The notes under the pieces were generated by a model. It had not been told where the DNA came from, made no database searches, and saw nothing but the letters and a program-made list of their open reading frames with translations. DNA of 64,000 bases. It comes from Porcincola intestinalis. Lineage in GTDB: Bacteria > Bacillota > Clostridia > Lachnospirales > Lachnospiraceae. Within the stretch, counting starts at the first letter, position 1, and every line of letters begins with the position of its first letter. The position numbers were made by a program, and so were the translations under genes. The stretch lies in the NCBI RefSeq assembly GCF_009696445.1, contig NZ_VULZ01000012.1, positions 45,119 to 109,118 of the forward strand. Direction: 5' to 3'. This document shows, one piece after another, positions 17,184-25,540 of this stretch.

Positions 17184-18371
17184 ATGAAAAAATTTGTATG
17201 TGTTGCGATGTCCGGCGTACTGGCTGCTTCCTTCGCAGTCAGCGCTTCTGCTGCTGATCAGATCAAGGTCGGCGGAATCGGGCCTACGACCGGGCCGGCT
17301 GCCATCTACGGCACAGCTGCCATGTATGGTGAGCAGATTGCTGTGGACGAGGTGAATAAGGCAGGAGGAGCCATCCAGTTTGACTGGAAGTTCGAGGATG
17401 ACACGCATGATGCCGAGACCTCTGTCAATGCCTACAACAGCCTGAAGGACTGGGGGATGCAGATTCTGGCAGGAACCGTCACCACGAACCCGTGCCTGGC
17501 TGTCGGCGCAGAGGCGGTCAATGACAACATGTTCATGATGACACCGTCCGCTTCCTCACAGGATGTCATCGATACAGGTGACAATGTCTTCCAGATTTGC
17601 TTTACAGACCCGAACCAGGGAACTGCTTCGGCAGACTATATCTCCAGCAAGAAGCTCGGAACAAAGATCGGTGTGATCTACAATTCTTCCGATGCGTACT
17701 CAAGCGGAATTAACACCAACTTCCAGGCTGAGGCATCAAAGGTCGGCCTTCAGGTTGTCGCGAATGAAGCCTTCACGGATGATAACTCTACGGACCTGAC
17801 CACGCAGGTTCAGGCCTGCAAGGATGCCGGCGCAGATCTTGTCTTCCTTCCGATTTACTACACACCGGCCAGCCAGATTCTGAAGGCTGCAAACGACATG
17901 GGCTACAAGCCGAAGTTCTTCGGCTGCGATGGGCTTGACGGAATCCTCGGTGTCGAGGGCTTTGATACTTCCCTTGCTGAGGGTGTCATGCTGCTGACTC
18001 CGTTCGTCGCAACCTCCGCTGACAAGGCTACGCAGGATTTCGTTGCCAAGTACAAGGAAGTCTCAAAGGGTGATACACCGAACCAGTTCGCTGCAGATGC
18101 CTATGATGTCATCAAGGTTCTTGCCAAGGCCGGAGAGAAGGCAGGGATCACGGCCGATATGAGCGCTTCCGATATCTGCGATGCCCTCAAGGCGACGATC
18201 ACGGATCCGAGCTTCACCTATGACGGCCTGACCGGTACCGGGATGACCTGGGATGCTTCCGGCGCCGTCAGCAAGGAGCCGAAGGGCATGATCATCGAGA
18301 ATGGTGAGTATCAGCCGATCGACGGCGAAAGCGTCAGCGCTTCCACCGAAGCTGAGACAGAGTCAGAGTAA
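17184..18371 (+). CDS. livJ: Branched-chain amino-acid ABC transporter, substrate-binding protein
   Basis: This 395-residue protein is the extracytoplasmic binding component for leucine, isoleucine and valine or related ligands. It has a signal peptide (MKKFVCVAMSGVLAASFAVS, cleavage near ASA-ADQ) and the periplasmic-binding fold of the Leu/Ile/Val class, with VGGIGPTTGPAAIYG at the start of the mature part. Unusually for a Firmicute there is no lipobox cysteine after the hydrophobic segment, so it may not be lipid-anchored. It ends in a short acidic Ser/Thr/Glu tail. AAAGGAGG lies nine bases before ATG 17184. The four remaining importer genes follow. Confidence 0.9.
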   Translation: MKKFVCVAMSGVLAASFAVSASAADQIKVGGIGPTTGPAAIYGTAAMYGEQIAVDEVNKAGGAIQFDWKFEDDTHDAETSVNAYNSLKDWGMQILAGTVTTNPCLAVGAEAVNDNMFMMTPSASSQDVIDTGDNVFQICFTDPNQGTASADYISSKKLGTKIGVIYNSSDAYSSGINTNFQAEASKVGLQVVANEAFTDDNSTDLTTQVQACKDAGADLVFLPIYYTPASQILKAANDMGYKPKFFGCDGLDGILGVEGFDTSLAEGVMLLTPFVATSADKATQDFVAKYKEVSKGDTPNQFAADAYDVIKVLAKAGEKAGITADMSASDICDALKATITDPSFTYDGLTGTGMTWDASGAVSKEPKGMIIENGEYQPIDGESVSASTEAETESE

Positions 18372-18384
18372 TCGATTGGCTTTC

Positions 18385-18424
18385 CAGGAAAGGGGGCTGG
18401 CGGTATGCAGCCCCCTTCTTCCTG
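18385..18424 (+). terminator. Intercistronic hairpin between livJ and livH
   Basis: AAGGGGGCTG (18390-18399) pairs with CAGCCCCCTT (18408-18417), and the outer CAGGAA and TTCCTG extend the stem. There is no long T-run. Such hairpins after binding-protein genes usually reduce read-through or protect the upstream message, giving more binding protein than permease. Confidence 0.6.
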
Positions 18425-18460
18425 CCTGATGAATGACGTTTGAGCCGCAGGAGGATTGAG

Positions 18461-19342
18461 ATGCAGTTTTTATCTTATCTGGTCAGAGGCATATCACTGG
18501 GAAGCGTGTATGCGCTGATCGCCCTGGGATACACGATGGTGTACGGCATCGCCAAGATGCTGAACTTCGCCCATGGCGATATCATCATGGTCGGTGGATA
18601 TGTTGTGTTCTTCACGTTTTGCCAGGGCGGTATGAATCCCTGGCTTTCAATGATTCTTGCGATTGTCGTCTGTACTCTTCTGGGCATTACGATTGAACGG
18701 ATCGCATACAGACCGCTGAGAGGGGCAGCATCTCTGGCTGTGCTGATCACAGCCATCGGCGTAAGCTATTTCCTTGAGAATGGAGCGATGCTTCTGTGGT
18801 CGTCTGAGCCGAAGTCCTTCACGTCCATCGTCAGTCTTCCGGCCTTGAATCTGTTTGGCGGCAGTCTGCAGATCTCTGCGGAGACAATTGTGACGATTGT
18901 GACTTCGCTCGTGATCATGTTTGTGCTGATCTGGTTTGTCAATAATACCCGGCCAGGTCATGCCATGCAGGCGGTTTCGGAGGACAGAGGAGCGGCGCAG
19001 CTGATGGGAATCAATGTCAATGCCATCATCTCCCTGACTTTTGCAATCGGATCCGGACTGGCGGCCATTGCAGGAGCGCTTCTTCTTTCCTCGTATCCGA
19101 CGCTGGTTCCGACAACCGGTGCAATGCCGGGCATCAAGGCATTCGTAGCAGCTGTCTTCGGAGGGATCGGATCCATCCCCGGCGCTTTCGTCGGCGGAAT
19201 CCTTCTTGGCATTATCGAGAACCTTTCCAAAGCATATATTTCAACGCAGCTGTCTGATGCAATTGTGTTCCTGGTTCTGATCGTTGTCCTTCTTGTCAAG
19301 CCATCGGGCCTTCTCGGGAAGAAAGCAACTGTGAAAGTGTGA
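18461..19342 (+). CDS. livH: Branched-chain amino-acid ABC transporter permease LivH
   Basis: This 293-residue integral membrane protein is one of two permease subunits of the importer. It has about eight hydrophobic segments and the family stretch ALGYTMVYGIAKMLNFAHGD near the start. The C-terminal half holds the ATPase-coupling region with FGGIGSIPGAFVGG. The ATG at 18461 has GCAGGAGG upstream; an earlier in-frame codon at 18440 has none. Confidence 0.93.
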   Translation: MQFLSYLVRGISLGSVYALIALGYTMVYGIAKMLNFAHGDIIMVGGYVVFFTFCQGGMNPWLSMILAIVVCTLLGITIERIAYRPLRGAASLAVLITAIGVSYFLENGAMLLWSSEPKSFTSIVSLPALNLFGGSLQISAETIVTIVTSLVIMFVLIWFVNNTRPGHAMQAVSEDRGAAQLMGINVNAIISLTFAIGSGLAAIAGALLLSSYPTLVPTTGAMPGIKAFVAAVFGGIGSIPGAFVGGILLGIIENLSKAYISTQLSDAIVFLVLIVVLLVKPSGLLGKKATVKV

Positions 19343-19351
19343 GGTGAACAT

Positions 19352-20437
19352 ATGGCGAAACAGAAAAAAATAAGCAAGGCAGCCAGAACATATCTCACAT
19401 CCTTCTTCCTGGTCGGAGCGTTCTGGGGCGCAATCGAGGCTGTGAAGTTCTCCGGCGGTCTTTCATCGAAGGCAGCCGGGCTGTTGATCCCGGTCTGCGC
19501 ATATATCATGATGGCAATTTCCCTGAACCTGGTTGTCGGTTTCCTCGGGGAACTTTCCCTGGGACATGCCGCATTCATGAGCGCAGGGGCATTTGCAGGC
19601 GTCTTTTTCTACAACACAGCCGGGGCGGGGATGCCGGAAGGGGTGGCGATCGTGCTGGCTTTCCTGATCGGCGGACTTGCAGCCGGAATTTTCGGCGTGA
19701 TCGTCGGCGTGCCTGTTCTGAGACTCTCCGGAGACTATCTGGCCATCGTCACGCTGGCATTCGGTGAGATTCTGAAGAATGTCCTGAATTCTCTTTACAT
19801 TGGAGCAGACAGCGCCGGGCTTCATTTTTCCCTGAAGGATCAGTTTTCCCTGAATATGGAACCAACGGGAAAGGTGCTGATGAAGGGCGCGATGGGTATC
19901 ACGGGCATCAAAAAGTTTTCTGTTTTTTCGGTCGGCATTCTGCTGATCGCGCTGACGCTTCTTTTTGTTCTGAATCTGATGAACTCCAGGGCCGGGCGGG
20001 CGATCACTGCGATCCGGGACGATGACATTGCGGCAAGGTCAATCGGAATCAATCATACAAAGTACAAGCTGATGGCGTTTGTCTCCTCTGCTGTGATTGC
20101 GGGATTTGCTGGTGTCCTCTATGCGCTGAATTTTGCGTCTCTTGTCGCCAAGAAGTTCGACTACAACCTTTCCATCAACATCCTGGTCATGGTTGTCCTC
20201 GGCGGGATGGGAAGCATCCCCGGGGCCATCATTGCGGCAGTCGTGCTGACGGTACTGCCGGAGCTTCTGAGAGGCTTCAGTCAGTACAGGATGTTCATCT
20301 ATTCGATTGTACTAATTGTCATGATGCTCTTCAACCGTGCACCTGCCTTCGTGATGTGGAGGCAGAGACTGGCACTGAAGCTCCGCTCCGGGAAAGCAGG
20401 TACGGGGACGGGAGATGCCGGAAAGAAGAAGGGGTGA
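19352..20437 (+). CDS. livM: Branched-chain amino-acid ABC transporter permease LivM
   Basis: This 361-residue second permease subunit has about nine hydrophobic segments. It carries LNLVVGFLGELSLGHAAFMS near residue 55 and the coupling motif LGGMGSIPGAII near residue 295, both typical of LivM. It starts nine bases after livH with a GAGGTG binding site. The C-terminal tail is basic and rich in Gly and Lys. Confidence 0.93.
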   Translation: MAKQKKISKAARTYLTSFFLVGAFWGAIEAVKFSGGLSSKAAGLLIPVCAYIMMAISLNLVVGFLGELSLGHAAFMSAGAFAGVFFYNTAGAGMPEGVAIVLAFLIGGLAAGIFGVIVGVPVLRLSGDYLAIVTLAFGEILKNVLNSLYIGADSAGLHFSLKDQFSLNMEPTGKVLMKGAMGITGIKKFSVFSVGILLIALTLLFVLNLMNSRAGRAITAIRDDDIAARSIGINHTKYKLMAFVSSAVIAGFAGVLYALNFASLVAKKFDYNLSINILVMVVLGGMGSIPGAIIAAVVLTVLPELLRGFSQYRMFIYSIVLIVMMLFNRAPAFVMWRQRLALKLRSGKAGTGTGDAGKKKG

Positions 20438-20443
20438 TCGGGA

Positions 20444-21214
20444 ATGGCACTGCTTGAGGTAAAGAATCTCGGAATCTCCTTCGGCGGCCTGCAGGCTGTC
20501 CAGGGGCTGAACATGAGCATAGAAAGCGGTCACCTGTACGGGCTGATCGGTCCGAATGGTGCCGGGAAGACAACTGCCTTCAACATGCTGACCGGCATGT
20601 ATACGCCGACCGAGGGCATCATTACTTTTGACGGCGTCAACATAACCGGAAAGGGACCTGAATACATCTCGAAGGCCGGAATTGCAAGAACGTTCCAGAA
20701 CATCAGGCTGTTCAATGCCATGTCTGTTTTGGACAACGTCAAGGTCGGCATGCACAACCGGGTCACTTACAGCATGCTCGACGGCGTGCTGCGGACGAAG
20801 AAGTACAGGGACAAGGAAGCGGAGATGAATGAGAAGGCGCGCAGGCTTCTGGACGTCTTCGGGATCGGAGACAAGGCGGATTATGCAGCGTCTCAGCTTC
20901 CTTATGGACAGCAGAGAAAGCTTGAGATCTGTCGTGCCCTTGCTTCAGACCCGAAACTGCTGCTTCTCGATGAGCCGGCTGCCGGCATGAATCCGAACGA
21001 AACGCAGGAGCTTATGGAGACGGTCCGAAAGGTCCGCGACGACTTCGGAATCGCCATCCTCCTGATCGAGCATGATATGAAGTTTGTCATGGGAATCTGC
21101 GAGGAGATCACGGTGCTGGAGTATGGCAAGACGATTGCCCACGGCGATCCGCAGACGGTATCCAACGATCCGGAAGTGATCGCGGCTTATCTGGGAGGAG
21201 ATGACGAAGACTGA
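20444..21214 (+). CDS. livG: Branched-chain amino-acid ABC transporter ATPase LivG
   Basis: This 256-residue cytoplasmic ATPase drives transport. It has Walker A GPNGAGKTT at residues 36-44, the signature LPYGQQRKLEICRAL, Walker B LLLLDEPAAGMNPNE and the H-loop IEHDM. The signature begins LPYGQ rather than LSYGQ, a mild variation seen in this subfamily. The stop overlaps the livF start in TGATG, indicating coupled translation of the two ATPases. Confidence 0.95.
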   Translation: MALLEVKNLGISFGGLQAVQGLNMSIESGHLYGLIGPNGAGKTTAFNMLTGMYTPTEGIITFDGVNITGKGPEYISKAGIARTFQNIRLFNAMSVLDNVKVGMHNRVTYSMLDGVLRTKKYRDKEAEMNEKARRLLDVFGIGDKADYAASQLPYGQQRKLEICRALASDPKLLLLDEPAAGMNPNETQELMETVRKVRDDFGIAILLIEHDMKFVMGICEEITVLEYGKTIAHGDPQTVSNDPEVIAAYLGGDDED

Positions 21215-21939
21215 TGGATGAACTGCTGAAGGTAGAAGATATCAACGTATACTATGGGTCCATCCACGCCATCAAGGATGTCTCCTTCCATGTGGATGAA
21301 GGTGAGATCGTCACCATGATTGGTGCAAATGGAGCCGGCAAGACGACGACGATGCATACGATCTCCGGGCTTCTGCGCTCGGAGACTGGGAAGATCGTCT
21401 ATGACGGAAAAACAATATCGAAGATGGAGCCACACAAGATCGTATCTCTGGGACTTGCGCAGTGCCCTGAGGGCCGGCGTGTCTTCTCCGGGTTGAGTGT
21501 GTCGGAAAACCTGGAGATGGGGGCGTATTCAAGAAAAGATGGGAAGGATGCCATCGCAAAGGACTTTGACATGGTCTACGGCTTGTTCCCAAGGTTGAAG
21601 GAACGGAAGAACCAGCCCGCTGGAACTCTGTCCGGCGGCGAGCAGCAGATGCTGGCAATCGCCCGCGCACTGATGGGAAAGCCGAAGATGCTCCTGCTCG
21701 ATGAGCCTTCCATGGGGCTGTCGCCGCTTTTGGTAAAGGAAATTTTCCGGATTATTGAGACGATCAACAAGGATCAGGGCGTCACGGTCCTTCTGGTTGA
21801 GCAGAACGCCAAGATGGCACTGAACATTGCCGACAGAGGGTATGTCCTTGAAACCGGAAACGTCACGATGGAAGGGAAGGCTTCTGACCTTGCGAATGAC
21901 CCAGCGGTGAAGAACGCTTATCTGGGCGGGGCAAAATAA
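21214..21939 (+). CDS. livF: Branched-chain amino-acid ABC transporter ATPase LivF
   Basis: This 241-residue second ATPase of the importer has Walker A GANGAGKTT at residues 37-45, signature LSGGEQQMLAIARAL and Walker B LLLLDEPSMGLSP. It begins in the livG stop codon. A strong terminator follows 26 bases after its end, closing the operon. Confidence 0.95.
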   Translation: MDELLKVEDINVYYGSIHAIKDVSFHVDEGEIVTMIGANGAGKTTTMHTISGLLRSETGKIVYDGKTISKMEPHKIVSLGLAQCPEGRRVFSGLSVSENLEMGAYSRKDGKDAIAKDFDMVYGLFPRLKERKNQPAGTLSGGEQQMLAIARALMGKPKMLLLDEPSMGLSPLLVKEIFRIIETINKDQGVTVLLVEQNAKMALNIADRGYVLETGNVTMEGKASDLANDPAVKNAYLGGAK

Positions 21940-21965
21940 ACAGTTCGTACAGATTTTATATGTAA

Positions 21966-21992
21966 GCGCCAGGCGGTATGCCTGGCGTTTTT
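21966..21992 (+). terminator. Rho-independent terminator of the liv operon
   Basis: CGCCAGGC (21967-21974) pairs with GCCTGGCG (21980-21987) around GGTAT, followed by TTTTT. This is a classical strong terminator. Confidence 0.85.
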
Positions 21993-21996
21993 GTGT

Positions 21997-22032
21997 CAGC
22001 ACTTGTGCCAGCAGTTGCACCAGCACTTGTCT
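21997..22032 (+). repeat. Three 12-bp imperfect tandem repeats
   Basis: CAGCACTTGTGC, CAGCAGTTGCAC and CAGCACTTGTCT lie head to tail directly after the liv terminator and before the next promoter. They are probably slipped-strand spacer DNA; a binding-site array is possible. Confidence 0.6.
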
Positions 22033-22048
22033 GTATCAGGCACTTTTG

Positions 22049-22077
22049 TTGCGGAGGTGAGCTCCTGGTATTATACT
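22049..22077 (+). promoter_or_regulatory. Candidate promoter for the ATP-grasp/glycosyltransferase pair
   Basis: TTGCGG (22049-22054) and TATACT (22072-22077) are 17 bases apart. Transcription near 22084 would exclude start codons upstream of about 22090 for the next gene. Confidence 0.5.
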
Positions 22078-22128
22078 GTTTCACAGGCATGCAAGAAGAG
22101 CGATAGAATGAACGGAGCAACTTGGATC

Positions 22129-23337
22129 ATGATGAAGAGCCAGAAAAAAATGATGGTACTGGGGGCCAGTTACTCCCAGATTCCCCTGATGAAGGCAGCC
22201 AGAAGGCTTGGCCTGCATGTGACGGCGGTCTCGATCAAAGGACCTTACCAGGGGTTTGATTATGCGGATGACGTAGTGTACGCCGATATCACAAATCCGG
22301 AGGAAGTGCTGAGAGCTGCAGAGGAAAAACGGGTCGACGGTGTGACAACCTGCTGTATGGATCTCGGGGTTGAGGCGATGGGAGTTGTGAATGAGCGCCT
22401 GCATCTTTCGGGCCCGGGAATATTTGCCGCAAAGGCGGCCAGAAACAAGGCGGTCGAGAAGCAGGCATACCGGGAGCATGGTGTTCCGACGGCGGCGTTT
22501 TGCTTTGTACATTCTCAGGATGAATTGAAAAAGGCACTCTCAGGCATGCAGTATCCGGTGATCCTGAAGGCAGCAGACCAGATGGGGAGCCGCGGAATCC
22601 GGAGGGCGGACAACGAAGCAGAGGCGACTCTGGCATATGAATATGCGATGGCGGCGACAAAGGAGAATTTCTGCATTCTGGAGGAGTTCCTGGAGGGAAC
22701 GATGTTCGGCGTGGAGGCCATGATGTCGAACGGAAAGCTGGCTTATGTTCTGCCGCTCGGCAATGATCTTCTGGATGGCAATCCGCCGTTCCCGATCGGG
22801 CATTATGTCCCCTGGGCGCAGGGAGAATCGATCCGGGGGAAGATCGAGGATCTCGTGAGAGCAGTTGCAGAAGCGCTTCATTTCGACAACTGTGCGATGG
22901 ATCTGGACTGCATGTATAAGGATGGGAAAGTCTATGTGATTGAAGCCACAGCACGGGCCGGCGCCACCTGTATCACGGACACAGTCGGCATCTATTACGG
23001 GATTGATTATTATGAGGCGATCGTGAAGGCTGCGATGGGGATTGATGTCTCGGAGATGTTCCAGACTCCTGCAAAACAGCGCACCCCGAATGTGAGCAGG
23101 CTGCTGTTTGCGGACAGGGAGGGGATAGTGAGCCGCATCGATGTGCCGGCACCCGGCGAGCTGCCGGATGGTGTCGTGGATCTTTCCTTTAACATCTCAG
23201 AAGGAAGCCATGTGCAGAAGGTCACAAACGGAAGGGACAGGATCGGCCAGCTGATTGTGAGAGGGGAAAGTATCGAAGCCTGCAGAAAGCTGGAAAGAGA
23301 AGTGCTGAGCCAGATTCATCTTGAGTATAGGGAGTAA
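22129..23337 (+). CDS. ATP-grasp enzyme, copy 2
   Basis: This paralogue of the gene at 8755 is 402 residues from ATG 22129. It keeps the N-terminal MMVLGASYSQIPLMKAA fold, the glycine-rich loop DQMGSRGI and the hinge EEFLEG. The metal-binding motif reads EATARAGAT rather than EIGGRSG, so the Gly-Gly pair is replaced while Glu and Arg stay. It also shares GIYYGIDYYEAIV with copy 1, showing close common ancestry. It is followed eight bases later by a GtrB-like glycosyltransferase, the same pairing as at 7745-9933 but in the opposite order. The start is uncertain: ATGs at 22108 and 22132 are also possible. The substrate is unknown. Confidence 0.78.
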   Translation: MMKSQKKMMVLGASYSQIPLMKAARRLGLHVTAVSIKGPYQGFDYADDVVYADITNPEEVLRAAEEKRVDGVTTCCMDLGVEAMGVVNERLHLSGPGIFAAKAARNKAVEKQAYREHGVPTAAFCFVHSQDELKKALSGMQYPVILKAADQMGSRGIRRADNEAEATLAYEYAMAATKENFCILEEFLEGTMFGVEAMMSNGKLAYVLPLGNDLLDGNPPFPIGHYVPWAQGESIRGKIEDLVRAVAEALHFDNCAMDLDCMYKDGKVYVIEATARAGATCITDTVGIYYGIDYYEAIVKAAMGIDVSEMFQTPAKQRTPNVSRLLFADREGIVSRIDVPAPGELPDGVVDLSFNISEGSHVQKVTNGRDRIGQLIVRGESIEACRKLEREVLSQIHLEYRE

Positions 23338-23345
23338 GGATAATT

Positions 23346-24338
23346 ATGAAGCTATCGATCGTTGTCCCATGCTATAATTCCGAGCATACAATCGGAAAGC
23401 TTGTGGATCTTTGTATGCAGGAGTTCAACAACAAAGACGGCTGGGAGCTGGAGATGGTTCTCGTCAATGATTTTTCAAGGGACGGGACGTTCAATACCAT
23501 ACAGGGGATCTGTGAAAAGTACCCGAATGTCAAGGGAATTAACCTTGCAAAGAACTTCGGCCAGCATGGCGCGCTGATGTGTGCGTTCCAGTATGTGACA
23601 GGGGATGTGGTCTGCGGGATTGATGATGACCTGCAGAGCCATCCGGCTCAGATCCATCAGCTGCTCGACAAGCTCCTGGAAGGGGATGGTTATGATGTCG
23701 TCTTCGGAAAGTACAGGAAAAGGCAGTTTGGGTGGTTCAAGAATCTGACCGGAAAGATCAGTCAGTGGCTGCTGTTCCGTCTGACTGACCGTCCCAAGGG
23801 GGTCGAGATGAGCGCGTTCTGGGCAGCCAGAAGATATGTCATCGATGAAGTGAGAAAGTACCGGGGAACGGACGCCTTCATCCAGCTTCTGTTTGCCAGG
23901 ACAACCAGACGAATGGCGGATGTGGAGGTCGACCACTATGCGCGGGAGGTCGGAAGCTCCAACTACACATTCAGAAAAGAAATGAAGCTGTTCATGACGT
24001 TCATGAGCTTCTCTGTCATTCCGCTTCACCTGGCAACCTGGCTCGGCGCTTTGTTTTCAGTGACAGGCTTCGTCTGGGCGATTGTCATTCTGGTTCAGAA
24101 GCTGATGAACCAGGATCTTCAAATCGGCTGGCCATCTCTGATGGTTGTGATCCTGATTACGGGCGGCTTCCTGTTTCTGATGCTCGGGATTATCGGAAGC
24201 TATATCGGAAAGATCATCATGACAGAAAACCATTCGCCACTCTATGTCGTCAGAGATGAGTTGAACACAGGCAGCGTACAAAAGACGGAACGTCAGATTT
24301 TACCGGAAAACGGCCAGGGAAGCCGGACTTCCGACTGA
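23346..24338 (+). CDS. GT2 glycosyltransferase, GtrB/CsbB-like, second copy
   Basis: This 330-residue enzyme has a GT-A domain with VVPCYNSE, NDFSRD at residues 41-46 and DDDLQ at 93-97, then two membrane helices near residues 232-255 and 265-290. It should load a sugar onto polyprenyl phosphate at the inner membrane face. It resembles the gene at 7745 through the whole length, including the LAKNFGQH and QIGWPSLMV segments. AAGGA lies before the start. There is no YfhO gene here, so its product may feed the membrane proteins at 2068-7697 or at 31116. It converges on the minus-strand gene with only 19 bases between, and no terminator is visible. Confidence 0.85.
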   Translation: MKLSIVVPCYNSEHTIGKLVDLCMQEFNNKDGWELEMVLVNDFSRDGTFNTIQGICEKYPNVKGINLAKNFGQHGALMCAFQYVTGDVVCGIDDDLQSHPAQIHQLLDKLLEGDGYDVVFGKYRKRQFGWFKNLTGKISQWLLFRLTDRPKGVEMSAFWAARRYVIDEVRKYRGTDAFIQLLFARTTRRMADVEVDHYAREVGSSNYTFRKEMKLFMTFMSFSVIPLHLATWLGALFSVTGFVWAIVILVQKLMNQDLQIGWPSLMVVILITGGFLFLMLGIIGSYIGKIIMTENHSPLYVVRDELNTGSVQKTERQILPENGQGSRTSD

Positions 24339-24357
24339 GAAAACAAGTTGAAGGAGC

Positions 24358-25506
24358 TCACAGGGCATCGGGCTGAGGGAGATAGGGAAGGAGTGCTTCC
24401 CTGTCTTCGGCCTTGAACAGGAAGTAGCCGAACCGGGAGGCGCTGTCTGTCACAGCTTCCGATGTCACAGGATGAATTTCGTATGACAGGAGGTACTCCG
24501 GGTGTTCATTTCTAAGGCGATCGAATACCGCAATATCCTTCTGACTGAAGATGAAGCGGACAGCGGCAGCTTCCTTCTTCCTGGAAGGCACAAGAATCGG
24601 TTCTTCTCCCAGTGCAATCCGGATTACCTGTTCAATAAAGTCGATCCCTGTAGAGATATTGACAAGCGAACTTCCGATGAGGTCTCCGCCCATTCTTCCG
24701 CCGATCTCAATCAGGCGGATTACTCCATCCGAATTGATCTTCAATTCGCTGTGAGAGGCGCCATTCTGAATCTTCAGAGAATCCAGTGCATGTGTGACAA
24801 TTTGAATGACCCGTTTTTCTGTCTCCGGGTCTACGAAAGCCGGCTCCAGATGTCCGGTTTCGATGAAGTGCGGCGCGCCTGTCGTATACTTCTGGGTCAT
24901 TGCAAGAAAGTGATGGTTTCCGCGAAAGGACAGAAATTCGACGCTGTACTCCTGTCCTGTCACAAATTCCTCGACCAGTGCCTTTTTTTCAAAACTCTCC
25001 GCTTTTGCTTCTTCGATGGCGCTTTCCAGCCCCTGCTCAGAGAAAAGCTCCGTAATTCCTCGGCTCCCGGATCGGTCGGTTGGCTTGACGATGACCGGAT
25101 AGCAGAGCTTTATGCCCTCCAGGTCGGATATGGACGAGACGAGGATACTTCTGGGAGAAGGATCTCCATTCAGATCGAAGGCTTTCCGCATCAGATGCTT
25201 GTTTGTGGAAAGTTCTGTTGATTCCATGGAGTTACCCGGAAGCCCCATTTTTTCCGCAACATAGTTTACAGTAACGACTGCAAGGTCGGATGCAATCGTA
25301 CAGATGCCATCGATCCCGATCTCTCTGCATTTCTCCAGAATCTTCTCTTTTTCGACGATTGAAAGCGGATAGAAGAAATCAGCTGTCCGTTCGCCGATGT
25401 CACCGGTCTTCCATGCAAACACATGGGTCTGACAACCAAGCTCCCTGGCCTTTTTGATCAGAGGCTCCTGAAGGTAGGAAGCTCCGATAATCGCAAGTTT
25501 TTTCAT
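24358..25506 (-). CDS. ATP-grasp enzyme, copy 3
   Basis: This 382-residue, minus-strand protein is a more distant paralogue of the two plus-strand ATP-grasp genes. It begins KKLAIIGASYLQEPLIKKA, has the glycine-rich loop DRSGSRGI near residue 145, the hinge EEFVTGQEY and the metal site EIGGRMGG. The substrate part of the C-terminal third differs from the other two (NISTGIDFIEQVIRIAL). AGAGGATAA precedes the start. It follows the secreted amidotransferase-like gene by 34 bases in the same direction, so the two probably form an operon: one makes and one breaks an amide or peptide-like bond. That link is inference. Confidence 0.8.
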   Translation of the reverse strand: MKKLAIIGASYLQEPLIKKARELGCQTHVFAWKTGDIGERTADFFYPLSIVEKEKILEKCREIGIDGICTIASDLAVVTVNYVAEKMGLPGNSMESTELSTNKHLMRKAFDLNGDPSPRSILVSSISDLEGIKLCYPVIVKPTDRSGSRGITELFSEQGLESAIEEAKAESFEKKALVEEFVTGQEYSVEFLSFRGNHHFLAMTQKYTTGAPHFIETGHLEPAFVDPETEKRVIQIVTHALDSLKIQNGASHSELKINSDGVIRLIEIGGRMGGDLIGSSLVNISTGIDFIEQVIRIALGEEPILVPSRKKEAAAVRFIFSQKDIAVFDRLRNEHPEYLLSYEIHPVTSEAVTDSASRFGYFLFKAEDREALLPYLPQPDAL

Positions 25507-25540
25507 AGTTATTATCCTCTACTGATGGCAGATTTTTCGG

